Shown here piece by piece: positions 45,076-53,731 of a DNA stretch of 64,000 nucleotides; positions within the stretch are counted from its first letter, which is position 1; every line of letters starts with the position of its first letter. The position numbers and the translations under genes are program-made. This stretch comes from Clostridiales bacterium Firm_13 (GTDB lineage: Bacteria > Bacillota > Clostridia > Saccharofermentanales > Saccharofermentanaceae): the NCBI GenBank assembly GCA_001603035.1, contig LVAS01000063.1, positions 186,001-250,000 on the forward strand, read 5' to 3'. Under the pieces are notes generated by a model. The model saw only the letters and a program-made list of their open reading frames with translations, made no database searches and was not told where the DNA came from.

Positions 45076-45105
45076 ATTATAATCGGAGCGGCTTTCGCTT
45101 TTCAA
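45076..45105 (-). promoter_or_regulatory. Aspartate kinase promoter
   Basis: On the minus strand TTGAAA and a perfect TATAAT are separated by 18 bases, about 30 bases before the start codon. Nothing riboswitch-like fits in the short leader. Confidence 0.75.
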
Positions 45106-45191
45106 GTCATAGTACGGGCATCTTTCCGATGTTTGATTTGCGTCATCCCCAATTTACATGATATTTTAGATTTAAGAAGAGGAGAGTGCCG

Positions 45192-45686
45192 ATGAAAAAA
45201 GATGACAGAATTCCCGATTATGTATATAAAAGCATGTTGGACGTTCCTTTGGACGAGCTTTATCAGAAGGGATATCGCGCCGCGCTTTTCGATTTGGATA
45301 ACACAATCGCTCCGGATCATCTGCATGAACCGCCGCCGCTCTCCTTTGCGATTATTGAGAAATTGAAAGAACACGGGTTCCTCGTATGCATGGTTTCAAA
45401 TGCCAGATCCAATCGCGCGGGAAAGATTGCTTCGTTATTACATGTACCCGCCGTTACGTATGCCCGCAAACCCAAGCCGGACGGGATCTTCCGCGCGATC
45501 GACATGCTTAAAGTTACTCCTGCCCAGTGCGTGTTTTTCGGAGACCAGATCTTTACCGATATTCGGGCGGCGAATCGTGCCGGTATATTGTCTGTCCTAA
45601 TTGAACCGGTTGACCCGAAAGAGATCTTTTATGTTCGCCTCAAGAGGCCGTTTGAAAAGAGGATTCGGCGTCGCTTCCAATTCTAG
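45192..45686 (+). CDS. yqeG: YqeG-type HAD-IIIA phosphatase
   Basis: A 164-residue HAD-superfamily phosphatase of the YqeG group. Motif I is ALFDLDNTIAP (nucleophile and acid aspartates), motif II lies in CMVSNARSN, and motif III/IV in VFFGDQIFTDIRAAN. The substrate is unknown in bacteria; a plant or mitochondrial relative acts on phosphatidylglycerol phosphate (the Ptpmt/Gep4 branch), so a lipid phosphate is possible. In most Firmicutes it precedes yqeH and aroE; here efp follows instead. ATG 45192 follows AGAGGAGAG; a GTG six bases upstream is in frame but sits inside that site. Confidence 0.9.
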   Translation: MKKDDRIPDYVYKSMLDVPLDELYQKGYRAALFDLDNTIAPDHLHEPPPLSFAIIEKLKEHGFLVCMVSNARSNRAGKIASLLHVPAVTYARKPKPDGIFRAIDMLKVTPAQCVFFGDQIFTDIRAANRAGILSVLIEPVDPKEIFYVRLKRPFEKRIRRRFQF

Positions 45687-45712
45687 TAACGCGCTTTTCT
45701 TCTATAGAACAC

Positions 45713-45741
45713 TTGCGGTTATTGCATTGGTCAAGTAAAAT
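45713..45741 (+). promoter_or_regulatory. Probable efp promoter
   Basis: TTGCGG and TAAAAT are separated by 17 bases, giving a leader of about 65 bases before efp. Confidence 0.55.
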
Positions 45742-45758
45742 ATGTGAGCATGAATTTT

Positions 45759-45786
45759 TGTGCCGTCATGCGCCGCATCCGGCACA
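45759..45786 (+). other. Stem-loop in the efp leader
   Basis: TGTGCCG and CGGCACA form a 7-bp stem around a GC-rich 14-base loop, between the promoter and the ribosome site at 45799. It could affect mRNA stability or efp translation; no riboswitch class is recognised. Confidence 0.45.
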
Positions 45787-45810
45787 CGTAAATACCGAGA
45801 GGAGACTTTT

Positions 45811-46368
45811 ATGATCAGTGCAGGAGATTTCAGAAACGGCATAACCTTTGAAATGGATAATCAGGTTTTCCAGGTTGTCGAGTTTCAGCACGTCAAACCC
45901 GGAAAAGGAGCCGCTTTTGTTCGCACGAAGTATAGAAATGTAAAGACCGGAAGCGTCGTTGAAAGAAGCTTCAATCCGAACGAGAAATTCGAGTCGGCAC
46001 AACTCGAGAGAAACGATATGCAGTATATCTATTCGGATGGCGATCTCTATTTCTTCATGGATCAGCAGTCATACGAACAGCGCCCGATTGCCGCTGCCGA
46101 CATCGGCGACAACATTAAATTTCTGAAGGAAGAGATGATTTGTAAAGTTCTGTCCTATCGCGGTCAGATCTTTGGCGTCGAACTTCCGATCATTGTTGAA
46201 CTTCGCATTACAGAGTGTGAGCCCGGAGTACGCGGTGATACCGCCAACAACGTTACAAAGAATGCCGTTCTTGAGACTGGCGCGACGATTAAAGTCCCGC
46301 TGTTCGTGAATCAGGACGAAGTCGTTCGTGTGGATACACGAACCGGCGAGTATATTGAGCGTGCCTGA
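45811..46368 (+). CDS. efp: Elongation factor P
   Basis: A 185-residue translation factor that relieves ribosome stalling at proline runs. Three OB/KOW-like domains are complete. The modified-lysine loop reads KPGKGAAFVRTK with the lysine at residue 32, as in Bacillus EF-P, where it carries a 5-aminopentanol group; enterobacterial EF-P differs here. GAGAGGAG precedes the ATG. The window encodes several proline-rich proteins that may depend on it. An upstream stem-loop lies in the leader, and a GC hairpin follows the gene. Confidence 0.97.
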   Translation: MISAGDFRNGITFEMDNQVFQVVEFQHVKPGKGAAFVRTKYRNVKTGSVVERSFNPNEKFESAQLERNDMQYIYSDGDLYFFMDQQSYEQRPIAAADIGDNIKFLKEEMICKVLSYRGQIFGVELPIIVELRITECEPGVRGDTANNVTKNAVLETGATIKVPLFVNQDEVVRVDTRTGEYIERA

Positions 46369-46404
46369 TTTTTGCCCATAAAGGGAAGGAATCGCTATAG
46401 CGAA

Positions 46405-46434
46405 CGCGGGATGAATATGTCCCGCGGTCGTTTT
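46405..46434 (+). terminator. Probable efp terminator
   Basis: CGCGGGA and TCCCGCG form a 7-bp GC stem with an 8-base loop, followed by GTCGTTTTG. The T-tract begins three bases late, so termination may be partial, with some readthrough into the Gls24 gene. Confidence 0.55.
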
Positions 46435-46457
46435 GCCGTTCGAGAGGTTACCGAGAA

Positions 46458-46838
46458 ATGAATGAAAGTCTGACTCCTGAGACCATTAAAGGCGAGCGGT
46501 CCATGTCGCAAGGTTTTGTAGCGCAATATGCCGCAGAAGCCGCACTTGACACGGACGGCGTCGCTTCATTGATGCCGTCACCGGGAGTCGCTCTCAAAGA
46601 AACGCTCGGTGTCATACACGAAGGCAAGGGTGTTCGCGTGGAGTTTCATGAAGGCGATGACAGTTCTGTTTCGATCACTGTCTTTCCGATCGTCTATTAT
46701 GGTATGATAATTCCTGAAGTTGCTTGGTCGATTCAAGAGCGTGTGAAAGCGGATGTTGAGAAGTTTACCGGACTCAGCGTCGAAACAGTCGACGTGCATG
46801 TGTGCGGGGTGATCCTTAGAGAGGAGGTGTCGGTATGA
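46458..46838 (+). CDS. Asp23/Gls24-family envelope stress protein
   Basis: A 126-residue Asp23/Gls24-family protein. The core domain shows FVAQYAAEAALDTDGVASL, then VRVEFHEGDD and VAWSIQERVKADVEKFTG with VETVDVHVCGV. Asp23 in Staphylococcus coats the inside of the membrane through AmaP; the AmaP gene follows here with an ATGA overlap. The first 15 residues before the core are extra, and an internal ATG at residue 16 is a possible shorter start. The function concerns membrane or wall stress by family, not by evidence here. Confidence 0.93.
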   Translation: MNESLTPETIKGERSMSQGFVAQYAAEAALDTDGVASLMPSPGVALKETLGVIHEGKGVRVEFHEGDDSSVSITVFPIVYYGMIIPEVAWSIQERVKADVEKFTGLSVETVDVHVCGVILREEVSV

Positions 46839-47386
46839 ATAAGGGGCAGCGCGCTATTCTTGTTCTGTTTTCGCTGATCCTCTCGGTTGTCAGCGTGATT
46901 TTACTTGCCGGCTTTTTCAATAATAAATTCTACAGTATCATAGCGATTTCGTTGTCGAATCTGGTTACGGATTCTGTTTTCAGGTGGCTGTTTTTTGCCG
47001 GACTTCTTATCATTATCGGGTTGTCGGTGGTTGTCATTTCTTCGGCTGTTTTGTCGGGGAGACTAAGCCGCACCCGAATCCGTCAAACCGACATCGGGTA
47101 CGTCGATATCGGCGTCGACGCAATTGAGAGTATTGCTCTTAATTCAGCCAAGAGTGCGCAGGTCGGCATCAAATCGGCGAAGGCGCATGCGTCTTCCGGG
47201 AAAGATGACGCGATTCGTATACATTTAAATGCAGTTCTCTATTCGAATGTCGAAGTTCCGGCGATGATGGCGAAAGTGCAGGAACGTATCAAGAAGGATG
47301 TAGAACGTTATACCGGAATATCCGTAGAATCGGTTACAGTCAAAGTCAGTCGAGTCGAACCGGTTGTCGCCAAGGTTGAAAGATAA
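46835..47386 (+). CDS. amaP: AmaP-like alkaline shock membrane anchor
   Basis: A 183-residue protein with two membrane helices (about 8-30 and 48-72) followed by an Asp23/Gls24-like cytoplasmic domain ending in KDVERYTGISVESVTVKVSRV. This is the layout of AmaP, which tethers Gls24-type proteins to the membrane. It overlaps the Gls24 gene by ATGA and is followed after 2 bases by the DUF2273 gene, the standard Firmicute order. Complete and of usual length. Confidence 0.92.
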   Translation: MNKGQRAILVLFSLILSVVSVILLAGFFNNKFYSIIAISLSNLVTDSVFRWLFFAGLLIIIGLSVVVISSAVLSGRLSRTRIRQTDIGYVDIGVDAIESIALNSAKSAQVGIKSAKAHASSGKDDAIRIHLNAVLYSNVEVPAMMAKVQERIKKDVERYTGISVESVTVKVSRVEPVVAKVER

Positions 47387-47388
47387 CG

Positions 47389-47625
47389 ATGAAGCTTTTA
47401 CTTTCTCGCTTCCTGGATATGTTGAAAGACAAGAATGCCGGACTTGTCGGTGCCGCTCTCGGATTTCTGCTGGCACTTTTACTGGTTATCTTTGGATTAT
47501 TGAAGACATTTTTCATTTTGCTGGTTACTTTAGCCGGTTATTTTCTGGGTGTTCGATTGTTTTCCGACAAAGAGCGCCTTAAGAATTTTCTCGACAAACT
47601 AATTCCCCCCGGGAGGTTCAGATGA
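47389..47625 (+). CDS. DUF2273 small membrane protein
   Basis: A 78-residue protein with two hydrophobic segments (about 18-40 and 42-60), matching the small DUF2273 proteins that always accompany AmaP and Gls24 genes. It probably belongs to the same membrane complex. It starts 2 bases after amaP and overlaps nusB by four bases (ATGA). No signal for a specific activity. Confidence 0.88.
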   Translation: MKLLLSRFLDMLKDKNAGLVGAALGFLLALLLVIFGLLKTFFILLVTLAGYFLGVRLFSDKERLKNFLDKLIPPGRFR

Positions 47626-48026
47626 GCAGAAGAGATGCTCGCGAAAACGCTTTTCTTCTTTTATATCAAATGGAATTTCGCAAGAATGATCCTTCGGAAC
47701 AGCGAGAGGTTTTCCTTTCTGAATTCCCGATGAGCGGGGAGGACCTTACCTATTTTGACGACTTGATTCTTTCTGTTTCGGCGGAAGAAAAAGAGTTGGA
47801 TGAATGCTATTCGCCTCTTCTAAAAGGATGGAAATTAGATCGACTCCCCAAAGTCGATGTCATTCTTCTTCGAATCGCCACATATGAGATTCTGAAAAGA
47901 TCGGATGTTCCTGTCAGTGTCTCGATCAGTGAAGCGGTTATTCTTGCAAAGAAGTATAGTTCGGAAGAATCAAAGTCCTATATAAATGCAGTTCTCGGCA
48001 AATTAGAACCCGGTGTTAAGAAATGA
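47622..48026 (+). CDS. nusB: Transcription antitermination factor NusB
   Basis: A 134-residue all-helical protein binding boxA RNA with NusE in antitermination of rRNA operons. SRRDARENAFLLLYQMEFRK opens it; the C-terminal SISEAVILAKKYSSEESKSYINAVLGKL is the family signature. It overlaps both neighbours by four bases. Length matches other NusB proteins. Its place ahead of xseA is conserved in Firmicutes. Confidence 0.96.
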   Translation: MSRRDARENAFLLLYQMEFRKNDPSEQREVFLSEFPMSGEDLTYFDDLILSVSAEEKELDECYSPLLKGWKLDRLPKVDVILLRIATYEILKRSDVPVSVSISEAVILAKKYSSEESKSYINAVLGKLEPGVKK

Positions 48027-49246
48027 ATCGGGTCTTATCCGTAACCGATCTGAACCGCTATGTCGGCGAGGTTCTTTCGCAAGATCCGATTTTATCCGCT
48101 GTTTCCGTTAAGGGCGAGATTTCCGGACTCAAGAAATACCCATCGGGTCACGTGTATTTTTCACTTAAGGACCGCGAATCCCAGGTAAGTTGCGTTGCGT
48201 TTAGAGGAAACGCAACTCGCTTTTCTTTTACTCCCGCGGACGGCATGGCCGTTGTCATCTCTGCCCGCGCTTCGCTCTATGATCGAGACGGACGATTCCA
48301 GCTTGTCGTCTATGACATGAAAAAGGACGGGATCGGAGATCTTTTCGCCGAATTTGAAGCTCGAAAAGAACGTCTGCGACGAGAAGGTCTCTTTGATGAA
48401 GATCGGAAGAAACCATTGCCGATATTACCGCAAAGAATCGGCGTCGTAACATCTCCCAAAGGCGCTGTCATTCGTGACATTATCCAAATTCTCTCCCGCC
48501 GATATCCGAATTTCAATCTACTCATATATCCGAGTGCCGTTCAGGGAAAAGATGCGGGAAATGAACTTTCGGCAGGGATTGCCTGGTTCAATGCGTCGAA
48601 TTCGGTCGACGTCATAATTATTGCCCGTGGCGGCGGTTCGGTCGAAGATCTTTTTTGTTTCAACGACGAGTCTCTTGTAAGGCAAATCGCCGCGAGCCGC
48701 ATTCCTGTTATCTCTGCGGTCGGACATGAAACGGATTTTACTCTCTGCGATTTTGTGAGTGATCTTCGTGCCCCGACTCCGTCTGCCGCCGCTGAACTTG
48801 TCCTACCTGAAAAGGATGCTTTGAAAAGTTCTCTTCACTTTACGAACGATCAATTACGTCGCGCTCTTTTGCGAAAATCTGAAGCGGAAAGGCGACGACT
48901 TAAGATCCTTACCGAAAGCTCTGCCATGCAAAAACCGCTACTTAACGTTGAGCGCGGCGGGCAGAGACTTGACATGACTCTCCTAAAATTGCAGCAAGGA
49001 ATGAAGCAAAAGAAGGATTCTCTGGCACATCGACTCGTAGGAAGTATGTCAGCCCTTGATGCATTGAGCCCACTTAAAGTCCTTACACGCGGATATACAA
49101 TCGCGACGGACCAAGAGAAAAATAAGACGATCCCTTCTGTGTCAGGTCTCTCTCCGGGAGACAGGTTCCGTCTTCGCTTCTGGGATGGAACCGTAATTTG
49201 TGAGACAATGGAGAAAGAGAGCGGAGGTACGTATGGAATCGAATGA
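48023..49246 (+). CDS. xseA: Exodeoxyribonuclease VII large subunit
   Basis: A 407-residue nuclease subunit that degrades single-stranded DNA with XseB. The N-terminal OB-fold shows SVKGEISGLKKYPSGHVYFS; the catalytic domain has VVTSPKGAVIRDIIQIL and IARGGGSVEDLFCFNDE, followed by the helical region ending in LSPLKVLTRGYTIA. It is slightly short for the family (usually 400-460). It overlaps nusB by four bases and xseB by fourteen bases, so the two subunits are produced together. Confidence 0.96.
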   Translation: MNRVLSVTDLNRYVGEVLSQDPILSAVSVKGEISGLKKYPSGHVYFSLKDRESQVSCVAFRGNATRFSFTPADGMAVVISARASLYDRDGRFQLVVYDMKKDGIGDLFAEFEARKERLRREGLFDEDRKKPLPILPQRIGVVTSPKGAVIRDIIQILSRRYPNFNLLIYPSAVQGKDAGNELSAGIAWFNASNSVDVIIIARGGGSVEDLFCFNDESLVRQIAASRIPVISAVGHETDFTLCDFVSDLRAPTPSAAAELVLPEKDALKSSLHFTNDQLRRALLRKSEAERRRLKILTESSAMQKPLLNVERGGQRLDMTLLKLQQGMKQKKDSLAHRLVGSMSALDALSPLKVLTRGYTIATDQEKNKTIPSVSGLSPGDRFRLRFWDGTVICETMEKESGGTYGIE

Positions 49247-49487
49247 ACCCTTCAATAATCTCCCATTTGAAGATGCGATGCGCGAACTTGAAGCGATTGT
49301 TGCAAGCCTTAATGCGGGCGAGGGCACACTTGATGACTCTGTCGCATTATTTCAACGCGGTATTCTGTTGTCGCGTTATTGTGCTTCTAAATTAGAAGAA
49401 ACGGAACAGAAAATTCGGATTCTGACCGACCCGGAGAAGAATACGGAAGCCGACTTTTCTGTATCGCAAACAGAGACGGAAAGATGA
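49233..49487 (+). CDS. xseB: Exodeoxyribonuclease VII small subunit
   Basis: An 84-residue protein made of two helices; LPFEDAMRELEAIVASLNAGE and LDDSVALFQRGILLSRYC match XseB. GCGGAGG precedes ATG 49233, which lies inside the 3' end of xseA. The C-terminal tail after residue 65 is hydrophilic and variable in the family. Its stop overlaps the ispA start (ATGA). Confidence 0.94.
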   Translation: MESNEPFNNLPFEDAMRELEAIVASLNAGEGTLDDSVALFQRGILLSRYCASKLEETEQKIRILTDPEKNTEADFSVSQTETER

Positions 49488-50404
49488 TACAGAACAAATT
49501 GGAATTGCCCCTTTTTGAAAAAAAGATGATTGCTTATCGCGATTCTGTGAATGCGGAGCTTATTCCCGCCTTTCTCGGCGACAACGAACTCGATGTAACC
49601 AAGGAAGCCGCCATTTACAGTCTTACGGTTGGCGGGAAGCGCCTTCGGCCGATCCTAATGCTTTCTATCGGCGAAATGTTTGCATTGAAGCGGGAATCCG
49701 TCTTACCATTTGCGCTCGCCATCGAAATGATTCATACGTATTCGCTTATACACGACGATCTTCCGTGTATGGATAATGATGATTTGCGAAGAGGAAACCC
49801 GACATGTCATGTCAAATTCGGCGAAGCAATCGCTCTTCTGGCAGGGGATGCACTTTTGAATCGAGCATACGAATATCTCCTATATTCCTCTCTTACCTTA
49901 GGGCACGAATCGATACGTGCCGCTTCATTTCTTGCCGAAATGGCGGGGAGTAACGGAATGATAGCCGGACAGACCCTTGATATGGAATCGGAAGGGCACG
50001 AGATAACCCCGGAGACACTGGAACTGCTTCATCGAAAGAAGACGGGATGTCTTCTGGAAGCCGCTGTACGAATTCCGTATCTTCTGACCGAGCCGCAGGA
50101 TTCTCAAAACGAAATCGATCGTATCCTCACGAAGTACGCGCGTCACATCGGGCTTGCATTCCAAATGAAAGACGATATTCTGGATGTAACCTCTTCTTTA
50201 TCGGTGCTTGGCAAAAGCATCGGGAAAGACAAAAAAGCGATGAAAAGCACCTATGTGACTCTGTATGGTCTTGATCGGGCCAAGATTCTTCTGGAAAATG
50301 AAATGCAGGGCGCATTTTCAGCTCTTGAGGAAATGGATCAAACCGGTTTGGACACAAGCTTTCTTTATAACCTTACGCAGTATCTTTTGCAAAGAAGTAA
50401 TTAG
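49484..50404 (+). CDS. ispA: Polyprenyl synthetase (farnesyl/geranyl diphosphate synthase)
   Basis: A 306-residue all-helical prenyltransferase condensing isopentenyl diphosphate with allylic diphosphates. The first aspartate-rich motif is HDDLPCMDNDDLRRG and the second FQMKDDILD. The residues just before the first motif (IEMIHTYSLI) suggest a short-chain product such as farnesyl diphosphate. It overlaps xseB by ATGA and is followed after 9 bases by dxs, so precursor and chain-building enzymes come from one transcript. Chain length is inferred. Confidence 0.95.
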   Translation: MIQNKLELPLFEKKMIAYRDSVNAELIPAFLGDNELDVTKEAAIYSLTVGGKRLRPILMLSIGEMFALKRESVLPFALAIEMIHTYSLIHDDLPCMDNDDLRRGNPTCHVKFGEAIALLAGDALLNRAYEYLLYSSLTLGHESIRAASFLAEMAGSNGMIAGQTLDMESEGHEITPETLELLHRKKTGCLLEAAVRIPYLLTEPQDSQNEIDRILTKYARHIGLAFQMKDDILDVTSSLSVLGKSIGKDKKAMKSTYVTLYGLDRAKILLENEMQGAFSALEEMDQTGLDTSFLYNLTQYLLQRSN

Positions 50405-50413
50405 GAAGTGCGC

Positions 50414-52288
50414 ATGGGAAAGTACTTAGACGAAATTGATTCTCCTTCCGATATCCGGAAACTAAACATATCGCAGATGAAGGAACTTGCCGAAGAGCTC
50501 CGCGGCGAGATCATTTCACGTGTTTCTCAAAACGGCGGACATTTGTCTTCCAATTTGGGCGTGATTGAATTGACGATCAGCCTATTGTCCAAATTTGACG
50601 TAGAGGGAAACGACCAGATTGTTTTCGATGTTGGTCATCAAAGTTATGCATATAAGCTTCTTACCGGTCGCAAAGATCGTTTTGATACGTTGCGGCAATT
50701 TGAAGGTATTTCCGGATTTCCGCGCCGGGCGGAGAGCCCTTATGACTTTTTTGACACAGGACACAGCAGCACTTCTATCTCCGCCGCACTCGGGCTTTTG
50801 CGCGCCAAACGGTTGAAAGGGGATTCCGGCAAAGTCATCGCCGTGATCGGAGACGGCGCTCTGACAGGAGGGCTTGCCTATGAAGCGCTGAATGACGCAG
50901 GTCAGTTCGGCGAGAATCTCATTGTAATCATTAACGACAATCTAATGTCAATCGATCATAATGTCGGAGCACTCTCCAGAAAACTCGCTTCGATGCGCTC
51001 GTCTTGGCGATATATTCACATTAAGACAGTCGGGGAACGAGTCCTTCTCAAGATTCCTATTCTCGGAAAAGCTCTTCTTCGCCTCGGTTCATTTCTTAAG
51101 GATTCTGTTAGAATTGCCATGCGAGCCAATCATCCGGTTATTTTCGAAGATCTCGGATTCCGATATTACGGCCCGATCGACGGGCATAATTTGCCCACTT
51201 TATTGCGCTATGTCGAAACCGTTAAGAATATCAATAAACCCATTATTCTTCATGTTTGCACGCAAAAGGGCAAGGGGTATGAGTACGCGGAAGCCGAACC
51301 TTCACAATATCATGGCGTCGCGCCTTTTGATGTTGAACTCGGATGTCCGGCCGGCGGATGCAGTACATTCACATCTGCGTTCTCGCAAACACTTGTTGAC
51401 ATTGCCCGGCGTGAATCGCGAGTCGTTGCGGTTTGCGCGGCGATGAAGTCGAGCACGGGCCTTGATGCGTTTCAAAGTCTTTTCCGCGAGCGCTTCTTTG
51501 ATGTCGGAATTGCAGAAGAGCACTGTCTAACCATGTCGGCGGGCCTTGCCGTTAACGGAATGATCCCCGTCGTCGTTCTCTATTCTACGTTCTTGCAACG
51601 CGGTTTTGATCAGTTGTTGCATGATATTTGTTTGCAAAAACTCCATGTCGTCATCGCGGTCGACCGCGCAGGAATTGTGGGCGCTGACGGCGAAACGCAC
51701 CAAGGGCTTTACGATCTTCCCATGTTGCTGACAATGCCGGGAATAGAGGTATTCGCTCCGAGAGACTATGACGAATTAGAGCGAATGATGAACTATGCGG
51801 TTTTTGAAGCCAAGGGTCCCGTCGCTGTTCGTTATCCGCGAGCGTCCGAATCCGTCCTGTTCCGGGAAACGGCTCCCGACGCCGTGACGAAAGCGCAACT
51901 GATCCGAAAGGGAAGTGCCGCAACCATTCTTTCGGTGGGAATTCTTTGCGAAGAAGCTTTTCGAGCAGGGGAGATTCTTTCGGAGGAAGGAATCGAATGC
52001 GATTGTCTTGATTTAAGAAGAGTGAAGCCGCTCGACGCAGACGCGATCTTAAAATCCGCCCAAAAGACCGGAATTGTCGTATGTTGCGAAGACGGAATGT
52101 ACAATAACGGCGTCGCCGCACATGTTTCCCTTTTACTCGACTCCGTTCGTTTTCCGGTCCGTTTTTTCCCGATCGGCGTTAATGATCATTCGGTTCCGGC
52201 CGGATCCAGATCGTTTCTTATCAAAAGAGAGGGAATGGACGCCGAATCAATCGCCGAGACGATTCGAAAAGCAATTCGCAATCCTTGA
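50414..52288 (+). CDS. dxs: 1-deoxy-D-xylulose-5-phosphate synthase
   Basis: A 624-residue thiamine diphosphate enzyme, first step of the MEP route to isoprenoids, joining pyruvate and glyceraldehyde 3-phosphate. The ThDP motif is VIGDGALTGGLAYEALND; the N-terminal HLSSNLGVIELTISL, the GHQSYAYKLLTGR loop, and FFDVGIAEEHCLTMSAGLA with the catalytic-site Glu are all present. ATG 50414 follows AGGAAG; the GTG six bases before is also in frame. The organism thus makes isoprenoids by the MEP route. Length is normal. Confidence 0.97.
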   Translation: MGKYLDEIDSPSDIRKLNISQMKELAEELRGEIISRVSQNGGHLSSNLGVIELTISLLSKFDVEGNDQIVFDVGHQSYAYKLLTGRKDRFDTLRQFEGISGFPRRAESPYDFFDTGHSSTSISAALGLLRAKRLKGDSGKVIAVIGDGALTGGLAYEALNDAGQFGENLIVIINDNLMSIDHNVGALSRKLASMRSSWRYIHIKTVGERVLLKIPILGKALLRLGSFLKDSVRIAMRANHPVIFEDLGFRYYGPIDGHNLPTLLRYVETVKNINKPIILHVCTQKGKGYEYAEAEPSQYHGVAPFDVELGCPAGGCSTFTSAFSQTLVDIARRESRVVAVCAAMKSSTGLDAFQSLFRERFFDVGIAEEHCLTMSAGLAVNGMIPVVVLYSTFLQRGFDQLLHDICLQKLHVVIAVDRAGIVGADGETHQGLYDLPMLLTMPGIEVFAPRDYDELERMMNYAVFEAKGPVAVRYPRASESVLFRETAPDAVTKAQLIRKGSAATILSVGILCEEAFRAGEILSEEGIECDCLDLRRVKPLDADAILKSAQKTGIVVCCEDGMYNNGVAAHVSLLLDSVRFPVRFFPIGVNDHSVPAGSRSFLIKREGMDAESIAETIRKAIRNP

Positions 52289-52330
52289 TTATTTTGCCTC
52301 CCGCATGGTGATCTTTCGAAGAATACCATG

Positions 52331-52348
52331 TATAATTGGCCGTATAAT
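52331..52348 (+). promoter_or_regulatory. Two TATAAT boxes before nadK
   Basis: TATAAT occurs at 52331-52336 and again at 52343-52348, 42 to 54 bases before nadK. Neither has a convincing -35 element, but a -10 repeated here suggests a promoter for nadK-argR-recN in the 101-base gap after dxs. Confidence 0.5.
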
Positions 52349-52389
52349 ATGCATGGATTTGCATAATTCGGGCGATTTAGGGGGCACAC

Positions 52390-53265
52390 ATGATTTTTGG
52401 ACTTGTTTCCAATCAGGATAAAGATGTCGGATTCGCGTTTGCAAAGAGAGCGGCCGCCATCATTCGCGATCATGGTTCTGAAGCGATTGTGAACCCGACG
52501 TACATCGGGACACCGTTAGGTGATGATCCGAATGTACGCATCGCCACATATGACGCATGCGACCTTCTGTTCAGTATCGGAGGCGACGGTACATTTCTCA
52601 CGGCCGTCCATCAACACTTCGTTCGCGATATACCGATTATCGGCGTCAACTTGGGCAGTATCGGATTTCTTACCGAGATTCAGCCGGATCAGTTTGAAGA
52701 CGCTCTTATGCACATTTTGAACGGTAATTATAGTATTGAGAACAGAATTCAATTACACGTTCGGGTTACAAATGCTTCCGGGGAAGAGAAGGCAACAGGT
52801 CTTTGCCTGAATGATGTCGTCATCGCCCGCGGTTACCTGCTTCATCTATTAACGGTTGACTTTTTTGTCGACGGAGCCTACGTCGAACGTTTATCCGGCG
52901 ACGGCGTTATCATTTCGACACCAACCGGTTCGACCGCCTACTCACTTGCGGCCGGCGGACCGATTATTATGCCGGAATTAGATGTTTTCATTGTGACTCC
53001 GATTTGCCCGCACACCCTTCATAATCGCAGTTATGTCGTCAGTGAAAAGAGTATCGTCGAGATTCGCATGAAGGATTTTCACGATCAACCGATCCTCTCA
53101 TTGGACGGCAGAAACGATATCCAGATCGACAGAAATGACAGAATATTTGTGACCCGTTCCGAATCGCCTATCCAGATTGCGAGAATCGGATACTCCAACT
53201 TCTATCAGACAATTCGCAAGAAGATTCGAGCCAGAGGGAGTTTTTATGAAGATGACCAAGAATGA
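52390..53265 (+). CDS. nadK: NAD kinase
   Basis: A 291-residue kinase making NADP from NAD. The GGDGTFL motif appears near residue 65, followed by GVNLGSIGFLTE, and the STPTGSTAYSLAAGGPI motif with the conserved Thr/Asp contacts. AGGGGGCACAC precedes the ATG. The 3' end overlaps argR by 20 bases, which fits the standard nadK-argR-recN cluster of Firmicutes. Length is typical. Confidence 0.96.
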   Translation: MIFGLVSNQDKDVGFAFAKRAAAIIRDHGSEAIVNPTYIGTPLGDDPNVRIATYDACDLLFSIGGDGTFLTAVHQHFVRDIPIIGVNLGSIGFLTEIQPDQFEDALMHILNGNYSIENRIQLHVRVTNASGEEKATGLCLNDVVIARGYLLHLLTVDFFVDGAYVERLSGDGVIISTPTGSTAYSLAAGGPIIMPELDVFIVTPICPHTLHNRSYVVSEKSIVEIRMKDFHDQPILSLDGRNDIQIDRNDRIFVTRSESPIQIARIGYSNFYQTIRKKIRARGSFYEDDQE

Positions 53266-53722
53266 CAGGCAGGAACACATTCTTCGATTGATTAAGACAA
53301 AAGATATCGGAACGCAGGAAGAACTGGTCGGAGAACTTATCGCAGAAGGACTTACGATTACACAGGCAACGGTTTCGCGAGACATTAAAGATCTCGGAAT
53401 CATTAAAGTCACGTCGGCGTCCGGACAATCCAAATATTCCGTTCTGGATCGAACGGGAGATATCGCTCCGGGAAGACTGTTATATGTGTTTTCGCAATCC
53501 GTTATCAGTTGTGAGTGTGCGATGCATCTTGTCGTCATTCGAACGTTGCCCGGAATGGCCCAAGGAGCGGCTTCCGCCCTTGATTCGATACATCTTCAAG
53601 GCGTTGTCGGATCGATTGCCGGAGATGACACCGTCTTCGTCGCTACGCCGAGCCCGGAAGATGCCGTCGCACTTGCCAAAACGATCCGTGACATGAACGC
53701 GCGCTTAATTGCAGAAATCTAG
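53246..53722 (+). CDS. argR: Arginine repressor
   Basis: A 158-residue arginine-dependent DNA-binding regulator. The winged helix-turn-helix shows TQATVSRDIKDLGIIKV; the C-terminal hexamer/arginine-binding domain has GSIAGDDTVFVATPS, with the paired aspartates that bind arginine. ATG 53246 follows AGAGGGAG and lies inside the end of nadK, giving a 20-base overlap. The probable target argGH lies in the same window with an ARG box at 20166. In some Firmicutes two ArgR paralogues exist; only one is seen here. Confidence 0.95.
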   Translation: MKMTKNDRQEHILRLIKTKDIGTQEELVGELIAEGLTITQATVSRDIKDLGIIKVTSASGQSKYSVLDRTGDIAPGRLLYVFSQSVISCECAMHLVVIRTLPGMAQGAASALDSIHLQGVVGSIAGDDTVFVATPSPEDAVALAKTIRDMNARLIAEI

Positions 53723-53731
53723 GAACACCGC

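Noticed and set aside
45045-45110. Lysine riboswitch upstream of aspartate kinase
   Set aside because: The promoter lies about 30 bases before the start codon, leaving no room for a riboswitch.
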